Shown one piece after another: positions 20,159 through 28,587 of a stretch of DNA of 64,000 nucleotides. The notes under the pieces are model-generated. The model was not told the DNA's origin and did no database searches. It saw nothing but the letters and a program-made list of their open reading frames with translations. The stretch's first letter is position 1. Every line of letters starts with the position of its first letter. Origin of the DNA: Parasutterella secunda (GTDB lineage: Bacteria > Pseudomonadota > Gammaproteobacteria > Burkholderiales > Burkholderiaceae_F); assembly GCF_023336895.1 (NCBI RefSeq), contig NZ_JAMBLT010000004.1, positions 1-64,000 of the forward strand, given 5' to 3'. Both the position numbers and the translations under genes were made by a program.

Positions 20159-20797
20159 ATGCCGATTAAGATTTTCACGGCCCTTTTGGTTCAAGATGTG
20201 CAAAATGATTTTATGAAAGATGGGGCCTTACCGGTTGCGGGAGCTGAAGCGGTATTGGAACCGATCTCGAAGATGGCGGCCACTTTTGATCGTGTTATCG
20301 CCACTCAGGAATTCAGACCTGACAATCATGTTGTTTTCGCCGACTCTCACGCGGGGATGAAACCTGGCGAAAGTATTGACTGCGATGGCCAGAAAATCAT
20401 TTTGACGCCAAAGTTTTGCGTGGAGGGTTCCGTAGGAGCCGACTTTGCCAGAGGGCTGCGTTTACCCATGTCCCGAGTGATTGCTATCTTGAAAGGAACG
20501 AATGCGCAGATTGACACTTATTCGGCATTCTTAGAAGCAGATCGCAAAACGCAGACAGGCTTACAGTCTTATTGCGAAGACCGTTTCGTCAATCGTATTT
20601 ATCTTTGCGGCTTGTCGCGAGATGGTTCTTTGGTGAGAACGGCTTTGGATGCTTTGCACTATGAACATCAGCTTTATTGGGTCACGGATGCGGTTGCCGG
20701 TTTAACTGCAGAGGATGACACGGGCATTGGCCTTTTGAAGGCCAAGGGAGTGAAGTTTGTGACAAGTAATGAAGTCATCAATAGGGAAATCCGTTAA
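20159..20797 (+). CDS. Nicotinamidase/isochorismatase-fold protein lacking the catalytic cysteine
   Basis: A 212-residue alpha/beta hydrolase of the isochorismatase fold, most like PncA. The catalytic Asp (D13 in LVQDVQNDF) and Lys (K112 in LKGTN) are present. The nucleophile position, normally Cys in GLATDYCV, reads GLSRDGSLV, placing Ser157 there. The usual metal motif DWHP...H reads EFRPDNH, losing Asp and one His. The enzyme is therefore probably inactive as an amidase or has a changed reaction. GGAG precedes the ATG at 20159, preferred to a GTG at 20150. Confidence 0.85.
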   Translation: MPIKIFTALLVQDVQNDFMKDGALPVAGAEAVLEPISKMAATFDRVIATQEFRPDNHVVFADSHAGMKPGESIDCDGQKIILTPKFCVEGSVGADFARGLRLPMSRVIAILKGTNAQIDTYSAFLEADRKTQTGLQSYCEDRFVNRIYLCGLSRDGSLVRTALDALHYEHQLYWVTDAVAGLTAEDDTGIGLLKAKGVKFVTSNEVINREIR

Positions 20798-20822
20798 AGG
20801 ATTTTTGAGTTTAGTTAAAAAA

Positions 20823-20846
20823 GGAGGCTTGAGGGCCTCTTTTTTT
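20823..20846 (+). terminator. Terminator after the nicotinamidase-like gene
   Basis: A GAGGC / GCCTC stem followed by seven T. Confidence 0.8.
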
Positions 20847-20892
20847 AGGACTACACTTTATTGATCGTTAACCCTTACGAAAAAGTCTAATC

Positions 20893-21828
20893 ATGCAGTC
20901 ATTGTGGATGGTTGTCGCGGCTATGTTTTTTGCCCTCTATGCGGTTTGTATTAAATTCGCTAGCATTGAGGGGATAGGTTCTTTTGAAGTTCTTTTCTAC
21001 CGCTCCATTTTTGGTTTAATCATTTTTTACACGATGATGCGCATACAGCATATCACCGTGCATACTGCCCACCCGGTTGATCATATGATCCGCTCTTTTG
21101 TGGGAGCCGGCGCTGTGATGGCAGGGATTTATTCCATTTCACATCTCAATGTCGGTTTGGCAATGACGCTGAACTACACCTCTCCTTTGTTTATCGGCTG
21201 TTTTACGATCGGTATTATGATGTCGCAGCGCAAAGGGATTAACTGGAAGTTGCTTTCAACGCTCTTATTAGGCTTTTTCGGTGTGGTTGTGATGCTCTCG
21301 CCAACGATTACGCCGGATGAATACTTTGCTGCCGGGGTGGGATTGGCCGCCGGTTTCTGTACAGCCGTGGCTACGACCTATGTCAAACGTTTGGGTTTAA
21401 TGAAGGAGCCGGAGCTGCGAATTCTCTTTTATTTTGTTTTAGTCGGTACGCTTTGCGGCCTTGTCGGAACCTTGATCGATGGAGGATTTACTATGCCGAC
21501 GTGGGTTGCAGCAGCGGCTATCGCAGGGTTCGTGATTTGCTCTACCTGTGCTCAATTCTTCTTGACGATCGCCTTTAGCCGAGGCAATCTTGTCTTAAGC
21601 GGCGCATTGCAGTACACCGTTATTTTATTCTCGACACTAATGGGTGTTTTTGTTTTTGGCGACAGTGTCAGCATGGCTGTTATCGGCGGTATGGTGATGA
21701 TTGTGGTGGCCGGTATTTTGGCTAGTTACTTCACTCGTCAAGAAAAACAACGTGCTTTGGAAGAAGCCAAGCACACGCCCGAAGGCCTGCAACGTCACTT
21801 GCGTCATAAAGAGGCTCGCGATCACTAA
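20893..21828 (+). CDS. DMT-superfamily EamA transporter
   Basis: A 311-residue inner-membrane protein with about ten hydrophobic segments in two EamA repeats (about 5-140 and 150-285). It has the EamA-type signatures FYRSIFGLIIF early and IAFSRGNLVLSGALQYTVILFS in the second half. Such carriers export metabolites or amino acids by drug/metabolite exchange; substrate unknown. The tail is charged and cytoplasmic. The ribosome-binding site is weak. Confidence 0.87.
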   Translation: MQSLWMVVAAMFFALYAVCIKFASIEGIGSFEVLFYRSIFGLIIFYTMMRIQHITVHTAHPVDHMIRSFVGAGAVMAGIYSISHLNVGLAMTLNYTSPLFIGCFTIGIMMSQRKGINWKLLSTLLLGFFGVVVMLSPTITPDEYFAAGVGLAAGFCTAVATTYVKRLGLMKEPELRILFYFVLVGTLCGLVGTLIDGGFTMPTWVAAAAIAGFVICSTCAQFFLTIAFSRGNLVLSGALQYTVILFSTLMGVFVFGDSVSMAVIGGMVMIVVAGILASYFTRQEKQRALEEAKHTPEGLQRHLRHKEARDH

Positions 21829-21893
21829 TTGTAGGTGCTAAAAAACCGGGACACTCGGATACCATGAGTTCCCGGTCTTCGATATATTGAAAA

Positions 21894-21935
21894 GCCGGTC
21901 CGAATTCGATTGAATTTTGGACCGGTTTTATTTTA
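21894..21935. terminator. Bidirectional terminator between EamA and phosphoribosyltransferase genes
   Basis: A 7-bp CCGGTCC / GGACCGG stem with T-rich flanks on both strands. A further hairpin (ACCGGGA...TCCCGGT) lies at about 21845-21876. Confidence 0.75.
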
Positions 21936-22538
21936 TTTGGCGTTCTTTGCCTCTTCCATTTCTTTTAGTGTTTTGATCGGTGTAAACGTGCCATCATCTT
22001 CCGCACGGAACACATAGTGTTCTTTCAGATAAATCAAATCCGGTCTGCCGACAGATTCCAATTCAGCCAAAATGGCAGCGCGGGCAACGACCTTGGCACC
22101 GGCGGCTGTGGCGAGCGCTTCAACAGCAGCAAGTGATTCACCCGTTGCAAAAACGTCATCAATGATGGCGACCCGTTTGCCGCGGATACGTTCTGCTTCG
22201 TGTCCGTCAAGCCAAAGCGTTTGTTCTTTTTGCGTGGTGACGGAACGTAAGGTATGGGAAAGTGCATTTTGCATGTAGGGTTTGTAGCTCTTGCGGGCGA
22301 CAACAAAATTTTCCATTCCCATGATGCGGCTCATTTCGTAGGCAAGAATAATGCCTTTGGCTTCCGCTGTGAGTAAAAGATCCACTTCAGGCAAGCGCTT
22401 AACAAGTTCGGGGGCAGCTGCCTTTACAAGCTCAGTGTCGGAAATAACGACAAAACTGGCCAAAGCGAGTCTGCCTGCGACTTTAACGAAAGGCAACTTG
22501 CGCTTGATACCCAGAAGTTCAAAATCAAAGTATTTCAT
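21933..22538 (-). CDS. Adenine/xanthine-type phosphoribosyltransferase
   Basis: A 201-residue type I phosphoribosyltransferase. The PRPP-binding signature is VAIIDDVFATGESLAAVEAL near residues 125-145. The N-terminal half has LLLTAEAKGIILAYEMSR, typical of Apt/Xpt proteins. It presumably salvages a purine base to the nucleotide. It is longer than E. coli Apt and has a lysine/glutamate-rich tail, and its base preference is not decidable here. No purine riboswitch was found upstream. Confidence 0.85.
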   Translation of the reverse strand: MKYFDFELLGIKRKLPFVKVAGRLALASFVVISDTELVKAAAPELVKRLPEVDLLLTAEAKGIILAYEMSRIMGMENFVVARKSYKPYMQNALSHTLRSVTTQKEQTLWLDGHEAERIRGKRVAIIDDVFATGESLAAVEALATAAGAKVVARAAILAELESVGRPDLIYLKEHYVFRAEDDGTFTPIKTLKEMEEAKNAK

Positions 22539-22805
22539 GTCTCACCCGCGGGAAAAAAGAAAATAACCGATCGAAGAATTCGAACGGTGTTGTGAATACC
22601 GTAATTGTATATCGTCACAATTATGATTCGCGAGAAAATAGAGATTTACTCGGAAGAATTAAAGAAAAAAATAGCCGGACACCTCTTAATCGAAACGCGA
22701 TGATGTCAATAAACTATGGAACATATTGATAAAAAGTATTAAACAGAACACTATCTATTGTGCTATATTGATCTGACCGAAAGATTGAAACGAATGGAGA
22801 GAATT

Positions 22806-22988
22806 ATGGCTGAACAAGTGCAATTAAAGGATAGCGAACGCCAACCCTGCGAAGTTTGGACGCGTGTGATGGGCTATCACCGCCCGGTGTCTTCCTTCAA
22901 TACCGGTAAAAAGGGCGAATTCTATGAACGCAAGTGCTTTGTAGAAAGCAAGTGCCACTTGGACGAAAAGGCGCCAGCAGGAAAGTAA
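22806..22988 (+). CDS. Stand-alone NrdD C-terminal-like small protein (60 aa)
   Basis: A 60-residue protein whose core CEVWTRVMGYHRPVSSFN followed by GKKGEFYERKCF matches the C-terminal segment of anaerobic (class III) ribonucleotide reductase NrdD around the glycyl-radical region. The rest of NrdD is absent and no partner reductase or activase is in the window. The ATG at 22806 is preceded by GGAGAG and is preferred to 22758. Followed by its own terminator. Function unknown; similar short proteins may act as a spare radical domain, which is inference. Confidence 0.72.
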   Translation: MAEQVQLKDSERQPCEVWTRVMGYHRPVSSFNTGKKGEFYERKCFVESKCHLDEKAPAGK

Positions 22989-23006
22989 GTTTGTCTATTT
23001 TGTTAA

Positions 23007-23050
23007 AAACGCCTGTCTCGCATCCGCGCGTTTTAGGCGTTTATTTTTTC
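23007..23050 (+). terminator. Terminator of the NrdD-like gene
   Basis: An 8-bp AAACGCCT / AGGCGTTT stem with a T-rich tail. Confidence 0.75.
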
Positions 23051-23056
23051 TGACGA

Positions 23057-23093
23057 CTAAAAAGCTCCCAGAAAAATTCATTTTCTGGGAGCT
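23057..23093 (-). terminator. Terminator of the M20 amidohydrolase gene
   Basis: A 13-bp perfect stem AGCTCCCAGAAAA / TTTTCTGGGAGCT followed on the minus strand by TTTTTAG. Confidence 0.9.
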
Positions 23094-23111
23094 GGTCAAA
23101 GAAAAGGAGCG

Positions 23112-24389
23112 TTAGATTCCGTTAACTTTCTTTGCGTAACGGGTAAAGACCTCAAAGCCAATCGGCATGGATTGCGTGTCTTGCAAATCGAAGTCTGAGC
23201 GATGGTGGCCGTGATGGTTGCAGCCCCAGCGGAACATGCCGCCAACGCCGCCTCGTTCTACCACTCGGCGCAACATCATGGTGAAGTCTTCACTGCCGGC
23301 GGGCGAGCAGAGATCAACCACGTTGCTGACTTCAGGAATGCCCTTGGCAATTTCTTTGAGATCATTGAGTACTTCCGGGCACTCGATAATCGTTGTGGCT
23401 TCGCCCACTTTCTCAATCCGACCTTCAACTTCATAAGACTCGGCATTACCTTTGACGATATGTTCAATTTTTTGGCAAAGGTAATCGTTGATCTCTGCCG
23501 TTTCGCCTCGTACTTCTGTTTGCATATAAGCGTGAACAGGCGTGACGTTGCGGCCTTCACCGGCAACCAGTCTGCCGACAGCAACACGAGAGGCGCCTTC
23601 GCCATGGCGCGGAATGCCCACAATCATCATGGCGGTAGCACTGGCTGCCAACAGGGCACTGTGGCCTTTGTGAGGATTGTTGCCGGCATGTGAGGGCGTG
23701 CCTTTGAAATAGATATCAAATTTGGTGCTGGCAAGGACTCCCTTGTGCACTAAGCCGACTTCTCCCAACTTGACCTTGCCGCCACAGTGAGAGCCTACGA
23801 TGATGTCTACATCATCCAAGACACCGGAACCGACGATAGCCACGGCTCCGCGAACACCTTCTTCGGCAGGCTGATAGATGAGTTTGAAAGTACCTTTAAG
23901 CTCATCTTTGTGTTCCATCAACCAGCGAGCGACAGCAAGGCCCAGGGCGGTATGACCATCGTGGCCGCAAGCGTGCATGAAACCCGGATGAGTGGAGCGG
24001 AATCCCAAACGATTAGGAGCATGATCAGGATCGTCGGTTTCTTCGACAGGATTGCAGTCCATGTCAAAACGGAAGGCGGTGACAGGGCCGGGACGACCGG
24101 TGTTTAAAACGGCAACGCAGCCGGTGTAGCCTTCAATTTTTTCGATGAATTCATGAGGAACTCCATGGCCCTCGGCGCGTTTAATGGCTTCAGCGACAGT
24201 CTTTTCGTTGCGGCCCAAGACGTTTTCAGGATTGATAATTTGGGTGCCCAAACGGATATCGGTGTAACCCAATTCTTTTAAGCGCTGAGCAACCAAATAG
24301 GTTGTTTCAAATTCCGTCCAGCCTTCTTCCGGAATGGTATGCAAATGACGACGAGTGGCGATCATTTCGTCAAAAATTGTTTTATCCAT
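23112..24389 (-). CDS. M20 amidohydrolase (AbgA-like)
   Basis: A 425-residue zinc aminoacyl hydrolase of family M20D. Metal and catalytic residues are visible in HACGHDGHTALGLAVARWLM, YQPAEEGVRGA and the late GSEDFTMMLRR. The N-terminal section closely follows AbgA, one half of p-aminobenzoyl-glutamate hydrolase. It likely cleaves an N-acyl or dipeptide-like bond in the cytosol. Upstream on the same strand is a DcuC-type carrier, with a terminator between. A second M20 enzyme is at 28588-29901. Confidence 0.88.
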   Translation of the reverse strand: MDKTIFDEMIATRRHLHTIPEEGWTEFETTYLVAQRLKELGYTDIRLGTQIINPENVLGRNEKTVAEAIKRAEGHGVPHEFIEKIEGYTGCVAVLNTGRPGPVTAFRFDMDCNPVEETDDPDHAPNRLGFRSTHPGFMHACGHDGHTALGLAVARWLMEHKDELKGTFKLIYQPAEEGVRGAVAIVGSGVLDDVDIIVGSHCGGKVKLGEVGLVHKGVLASTKFDIYFKGTPSHAGNNPHKGHSALLAASATAMMIVGIPRHGEGASRVAVGRLVAGEGRNVTPVHAYMQTEVRGETAEINDYLCQKIEHIVKGNAESYEVEGRIEKVGEATTIIECPEVLNDLKEIAKGIPEVSNVVDLCSPAGSEDFTMMLRRVVERGGVGGMFRWGCNHHGHHRSDFDLQDTQSMPIGFEVFTRYAKKVNGI

Positions 24390-24424
24390 TTTCTACTTCC
24401 TATCAATGAACAATGTTCAAAACG

Positions 24425-24463
24425 AAAACACCACCCGAGATGTCATTTGTTCTTCGGGTGGTG
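24425..24463 (-). terminator. Terminator after the DcuC-type gene
   Basis: A 10-bp stem CACCACCCGA / TCGGGTGGTG followed by TTTTCGTTTTG on the minus strand. It separates the carrier gene from the M20 gene. Confidence 0.82.
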
Positions 24464-24487
24464 CTTGTTTCCATAAGTTTTTAACCG

Positions 24488-25867
24488 TTAAATATGAATC
24501 ATGGCACTGAAGTAGACCGCGATACCAGTCAAGAACATGACGGGGATGGAGCGGCGAACCACCACGAACGGATCCAAACCACTTAAACCTGAGACGGCAA
24601 TGGTGACGCCAGCCACAGGACTTGAAGAACGCATGATGCCGCTGATCAATTGCAGGGGCGAAATCATGAAGGCAGCGTTGGCGCCAACGGTTAAAGCAGC
24701 ATCCGGAATCATCGGAGCGAAGCTAAAGAACGAGGCGTTGCCCGACCCCGTCACAAAAGAGGCCAAAGCGACGATGACGACCATGGCGGTGTAAAGGGCG
24801 ATAGCACCCGCATCCATGCTGGAGACCGCTTGAATGATCGTGTCGATACCGCCGGATTTCGTCAAGCCTTGAGCGAACACTTCGGCGCACACGATTAAGA
24901 ACACGGTTGAGGTGAACACCTTGCCCATGCCTTGAGCAAAAGCCTTAAGCGAAGCCAAGCATTCCTTGAGGCTGCGAGTGCGAATGCCGTGAATAACCAA
25001 AGCAAAAAGGGTTGAGCACAAGAGCGCGGTCACCACTTCCATGCGAATGCCTTTGTACATCAAGGGTGAGAATACAAAGAGCATGATCACCGGAATCAAC
25101 GGGAAGAATGCATAGAAAGCGGGAGCGTCAGGTTGCTTGCTTTCAGCGCTAGAAGCAGTGGCGAGGAAGTCTTCCTTGGTGATTTTGCCACTGGCGAGAT
25201 CGCGCTTATCAAACCATTGTTGGATGAAATAGTGGGAAATGAAAAGCACGATCAATGCAGGCCAGGCGATGATCCATTGGACATTCAAGAAGAAGTCCAT
25301 CACGTGCATATTGGTCAATTCAGAGCCCAAGAGGTTGTTGGCTCCGGACGGTCCTAAGCACACGCAACCGCTCATGACGATACTGGCAGCAGCCGATTGA
25401 CGAGAGACGCCACCCGCTAAAAGGATCGGGTACATCGAAACCATGAGCAACAGCGCCAAGCCAGCTGCAGACGGAATAAATACATTCAAGGCGATGCTGA
25501 TCATCGTACCCAATACCATGATCAAGTAGGGCGAATGCATATAAGACAACGGTTTGACGCTTAAGCGAACAAGAGCGCCGGCTGCGCCGATACGATCCAT
25601 ATAGGAGGCAAAGCCACCAATGATCATGATGTTCATACCTAAGCCTGCTGCGCGGCTTTGCAAGAGGTTAGTCATGATCTGGATGACGTCTAAGCCTTCT
25701 AAATGAGTAGCTTTTTTACCCGTAAGAATCGGGTCAGGGGAGATGAGCGCCACCACAGCTAGTGTGATGAGGCCAACAAACAGCAGGGCACCCGGAGCGT
25801 AGTATTTCTTAACGATGAGGTATGCCGCTGCCACAACGGAAATAATAACGATAACAATACCGGTCAT
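24488..25867 (-). CDS. DcuC-type anaerobic C4-dicarboxylate carrier
   Basis: About 459 residues with roughly 12 hydrophobic segments. It matches the DcuC family (anaerobic C4-dicarboxylate carrier), with the conserved segments NVFIPSAAGLALLLMVSMYPILLAGG, CVCLGPSGANNLLGSE and the late GSGNASFFSFAPM and MRSSSPVAGVTIAVSG. Exchange or efflux of succinate-like anions is the family role; with the M20 neighbour an acyl-amino-acid substrate is possible. The start at 25867 has AGGAG upstream; the longer frame from 25927 lacks one. Confidence 0.85.
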   Translation of the reverse strand: MTGIVIVIISVVAAAYLIVKKYYAPGALLFVGLITLAVVALISPDPILTGKKATHLEGLDVIQIMTNLLQSRAAGLGMNIMIIGGFASYMDRIGAAGALVRLSVKPLSYMHSPYLIMVLGTMISIALNVFIPSAAGLALLLMVSMYPILLAGGVSRQSAAASIVMSGCVCLGPSGANNLLGSELTNMHVMDFFLNVQWIIAWPALIVLFISHYFIQQWFDKRDLASGKITKEDFLATASSAESKQPDAPAFYAFFPLIPVIMLFVFSPLMYKGIRMEVVTALLCSTLFALVIHGIRTRSLKECLASLKAFAQGMGKVFTSTVFLIVCAEVFAQGLTKSGGIDTIIQAVSSMDAGAIALYTAMVVIVALASFVTGSGNASFFSFAPMIPDAALTVGANAAFMISPLQLISGIMRSSSPVAGVTIAVSGLSGLDPFVVVRRSIPVMFLTGIAVYFSAMIHI

Positions 25868-26131
25868 CGTGAAACTCCTATTGAGAAGCGGAGAAAAAAA
25901 GAAGTAAACGTGGCACACACGTTCCAATGTAAGTTATCTTGGCTCAATCTTTATTGGCTGTGAATGATCAATAACCCTAATTTTTAAGTGGTTTTAATTA
26001 GTTTTATCGGATACCTCAGAAAAGCTTTGATTTTATGAAATCATAAAGGTAGTAAAAACACTAAGAAGTTTATTTGATTGACTGTCTTAAATTAAAATAT
26101 CCCAAAAATTTTTCAACATATAAGAGGAAAA

Positions 26132-28531
26132 ATGATTGATATTGCCCCCCCCCGCAACAAAGCGGCTGTTAATTCAGAAAAAAGAAGTACCTGTTTAACC
26201 ATATTAAGGAAGTCGTCATTGTTATTAGCAATGATTCTAGCTTTCCCGTCCTTAGCTAGCGCAGAATCTTACGAAATAACAGAAGAAAATTGTTTAGTTA
26301 TTGATAACAAAGGAGATTATCGTCCCTTTATACGGGATAGAAAAAGTGAAGAGTTTTCTTCGCTAAAAATTAATCATGAAATTGAGGCTCAGTGGGATCA
26401 ATATACCATACAAATAAGCCATGGCTCATTTAAAGTCAATGGAGATACTGTAGGTGAGGTCTTTGCACCGGAGGTTAAGATTAATCCTGGAACTGGCAGG
26501 CCTTATGACAATTCAGGAACTTATTTGCTTGCATCAATGGATGGTTCTTCGGTCTATCTGATGGGAAATGTTGATTTATTAGTAAGTCATAAATTTCCAG
26601 AAGAGCAAAAACAATTGGACACCATAGGGGCCAATCTTTTATACGCTAGACGCAACTCAAGCATTACCGTCGGTAATCCAAGTAGTCAAACAAAATTATG
26701 GGTATTGGCAGGCCAGCCTGATCTGATAAGTGCAAAAGATGGTGGCGCGGTCAAAATTCTATCAACCCATAATCAGCTGGTTGGCTCCATAGATACAATG
26801 GACAGCCATGACATTGGTTCTTACGGAGCATCAGAAATTTCTATCACCTTTTCTGGTAGCAACTCATATTGGATTGGGGATGAAAAATCTTGGCAAAATT
26901 CTGATTACCGCTTTAAATATGCAGCAAAAGATGAAGAGAAAGACTGTATTGATCTAACTTTCGAAGATGGAGCTCAGTGGATTTATTTGGGTTTGCATCA
27001 ATATAGAGATTCTAACGGTGAGAACTTGGGATGGGCAATTCCTAAACGAATCAGTAGTATCACTTTAAATGGCGGCATTATCAACCTACATGATGAAACC
27101 GTCGTCGGATATCTTAAAGAAATTGATTTATGGGATCAACTAAGAAACCCGCAATACGGTATAGAAAGTGTTACCGAGTATGACTACGTACGAATTGGTA
27201 ATTTAAAGGGCAACGGAGGCATATTCCGATTGGATCTCAACGGCGAAGATAAAACTCAAAGTGATATGGTCTACATTGAATCTGGTGAAGGTACGCACTA
27301 CTTTGAGCCTTATAACCTACAGTTGCTTGAATCTATCACGCCTGAAAATACTCTGACATTTGCTTTAGTGGCTAAAGAGAGCTCTGTTCAATTCAGGGAT
27401 AAGCAAAACATTTATGGTCAAGCCCTTGTTGACTACGAATTGGAAATTGCAAAAGAAGAGGGGATCACAGAAGCGGATTTGGCAGATCCTGATAATGTTT
27501 ATTGGGATAAAACAGCGGACATTGTAATTCCCGATGATCAGGATTTGTCTGAAGAAGCTGCAGAAAAAATAGACATGTCCGATTTTATCGGTGGCACAAA
27601 CTGGTTTATTCGTCGTGTAACACTCAAAGAATCTGCTGCCGCTGTCGGTATGACCGGTGCTGGTTATGCGAGCTACGACGCTGCGATCGAAATGGATAGG
27701 CGAGATCGTCGCTTAGCTGAGCAAGTTCGCGATATAGAAAATTCAGATAATGGTCTTTGGGTTCGTGTGCATCACGGCAGAAGCGGGGCAGAGAACCAAT
27801 ATCGTTGGGATCGCACCGGAGCAACCGTCGGTATTGATCGTCAAATCACTAGTAACAACCGTTTAGGTGCGTATTTTACTTACACGCAAGGAGACACAGA
27901 GTTTTTAGATGTACGCGGTGACGGTGACATGAAGCGCTACGAATTGGCTGTGTTTGATACCTTGCAGTTGGGACAGCACTATTTCGATTTTGTTGGTCGT
28001 TTGGGCCGCGTTTCCAGTGACTTTAACGTCGGTAATCAAAGTTACAGTACTTCCGGAGACTTTGATCAAGATTATGCAGCTGTTTCTGCTGAGTATGGAT
28101 ATCAGTTGCTCGATACTAACGGCGTTTTCATAGAACCGCAATTGCAAGTACAGGTGGCTTACGTTGATGGTTATGACTACGACAGTCAACGTGGTATGGA
28201 AGTAGATGTCGATGGTGAAACAAGTGTTATTGGCAGAGCAGGCCTTAGAGCCGGTCGCGAAATCACGACTTCAAGTTCTAACGGGTCTTTCTACGCTAGG
28301 GCGGATGTTTATCACCAATTTACTGACGGGCAGGATGCTGTTTTCAGTGACCAGCAAGGTCATCGCCTAGATGTGAATTGGGGCGATACGGACACTTGGG
28401 CTTCATTTGGTGTAGGCACCTCTTGGGTTTGGAAAAACCGTTTAGGCTTGCAGTTAGATGTTGAAAAGGTCGCAGGCGGAAAAACGGAAGACACTTGGCT
28501 AATGTCTGGTCGCTTCAGTTATTTGTTCTAA
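26132..28531 (+). CDS. Autotransporter with pertactin-like passenger; poly-C tract at start
   Basis: A 799-residue type Va autotransporter. An extended signal peptide runs to about residue 44 (ASA). The passenger (about 45-520) includes the pertactin-like fragment GNGGIFRLDLNGEDKTQSDMVYI near residue 370. The C-terminal barrel (about 530-799) begins near GLWVRVHHGRSG and ends in the outer-membrane signature SYLF. GAGGAAA precedes the ATG. A run of nine C (26145-26153) lies at codons 5-8, so slippage of one base would shift the frame before the signal peptide. The passenger function (adhesin or enzyme) is unknown. Confidence 0.92.
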   Translation: MIDIAPPRNKAAVNSEKRSTCLTILRKSSLLLAMILAFPSLASAESYEITEENCLVIDNKGDYRPFIRDRKSEEFSSLKINHEIEAQWDQYTIQISHGSFKVNGDTVGEVFAPEVKINPGTGRPYDNSGTYLLASMDGSSVYLMGNVDLLVSHKFPEEQKQLDTIGANLLYARRNSSITVGNPSSQTKLWVLAGQPDLISAKDGGAVKILSTHNQLVGSIDTMDSHDIGSYGASEISITFSGSNSYWIGDEKSWQNSDYRFKYAAKDEEKDCIDLTFEDGAQWIYLGLHQYRDSNGENLGWAIPKRISSITLNGGIINLHDETVVGYLKEIDLWDQLRNPQYGIESVTEYDYVRIGNLKGNGGIFRLDLNGEDKTQSDMVYIESGEGTHYFEPYNLQLLESITPENTLTFALVAKESSVQFRDKQNIYGQALVDYELEIAKEEGITEADLADPDNVYWDKTADIVIPDDQDLSEEAAEKIDMSDFIGGTNWFIRRVTLKESAAAVGMTGAGYASYDAAIEMDRRDRRLAEQVRDIENSDNGLWVRVHHGRSGAENQYRWDRTGATVGIDRQITSNNRLGAYFTYTQGDTEFLDVRGDGDMKRYELAVFDTLQLGQHYFDFVGRLGRVSSDFNVGNQSYSTSGDFDQDYAAVSAEYGYQLLDTNGVFIEPQLQVQVAYVDGYDYDSQRGMEVDVDGETSVIGRAGLRAGREITTSSSNGSFYARADVYHQFTDGQDAVFSDQQGHRLDVNWGDTDTWASFGVGTSWVWKNRLGLQLDVEKVAGGKTEDTWLMSGRFSYLF
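26145..26153 (+). repeat. Nine-base poly-C tract inside the autotransporter start region
   Basis: Nine consecutive C at codons 5-8 of the autotransporter. Homopolymer G/C runs of this length in coding starts of surface proteins are known contingency sites in Neisseria, Campylobacter and Helicobacter. Confidence 0.9.
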
Positions 28532-28546
28532 TTCACAAAGCTAAAG

Positions 28547-28572
28547 GGCCGGCAGACGTAAGTCTGTCGGCC
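28547..28572. terminator. Hairpin between autotransporter and M20 gene
   Basis: An 11-bp perfect stem GGCCGGCAGAC / GTCTGTCGGCC (one G-T pair). T-tracts are weak on both strands (TATCGC and CTTTAGCTTT). Confidence 0.6.
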
Positions 28573-28587
28573 TATCGCTATCTGCGG

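Noticed and set aside
22539-22757. Purine riboswitch upstream of the phosphoribosyltransferase gene
   Set aside because: No three-way junction or conserved purine-aptamer loops were visible in the upstream region.
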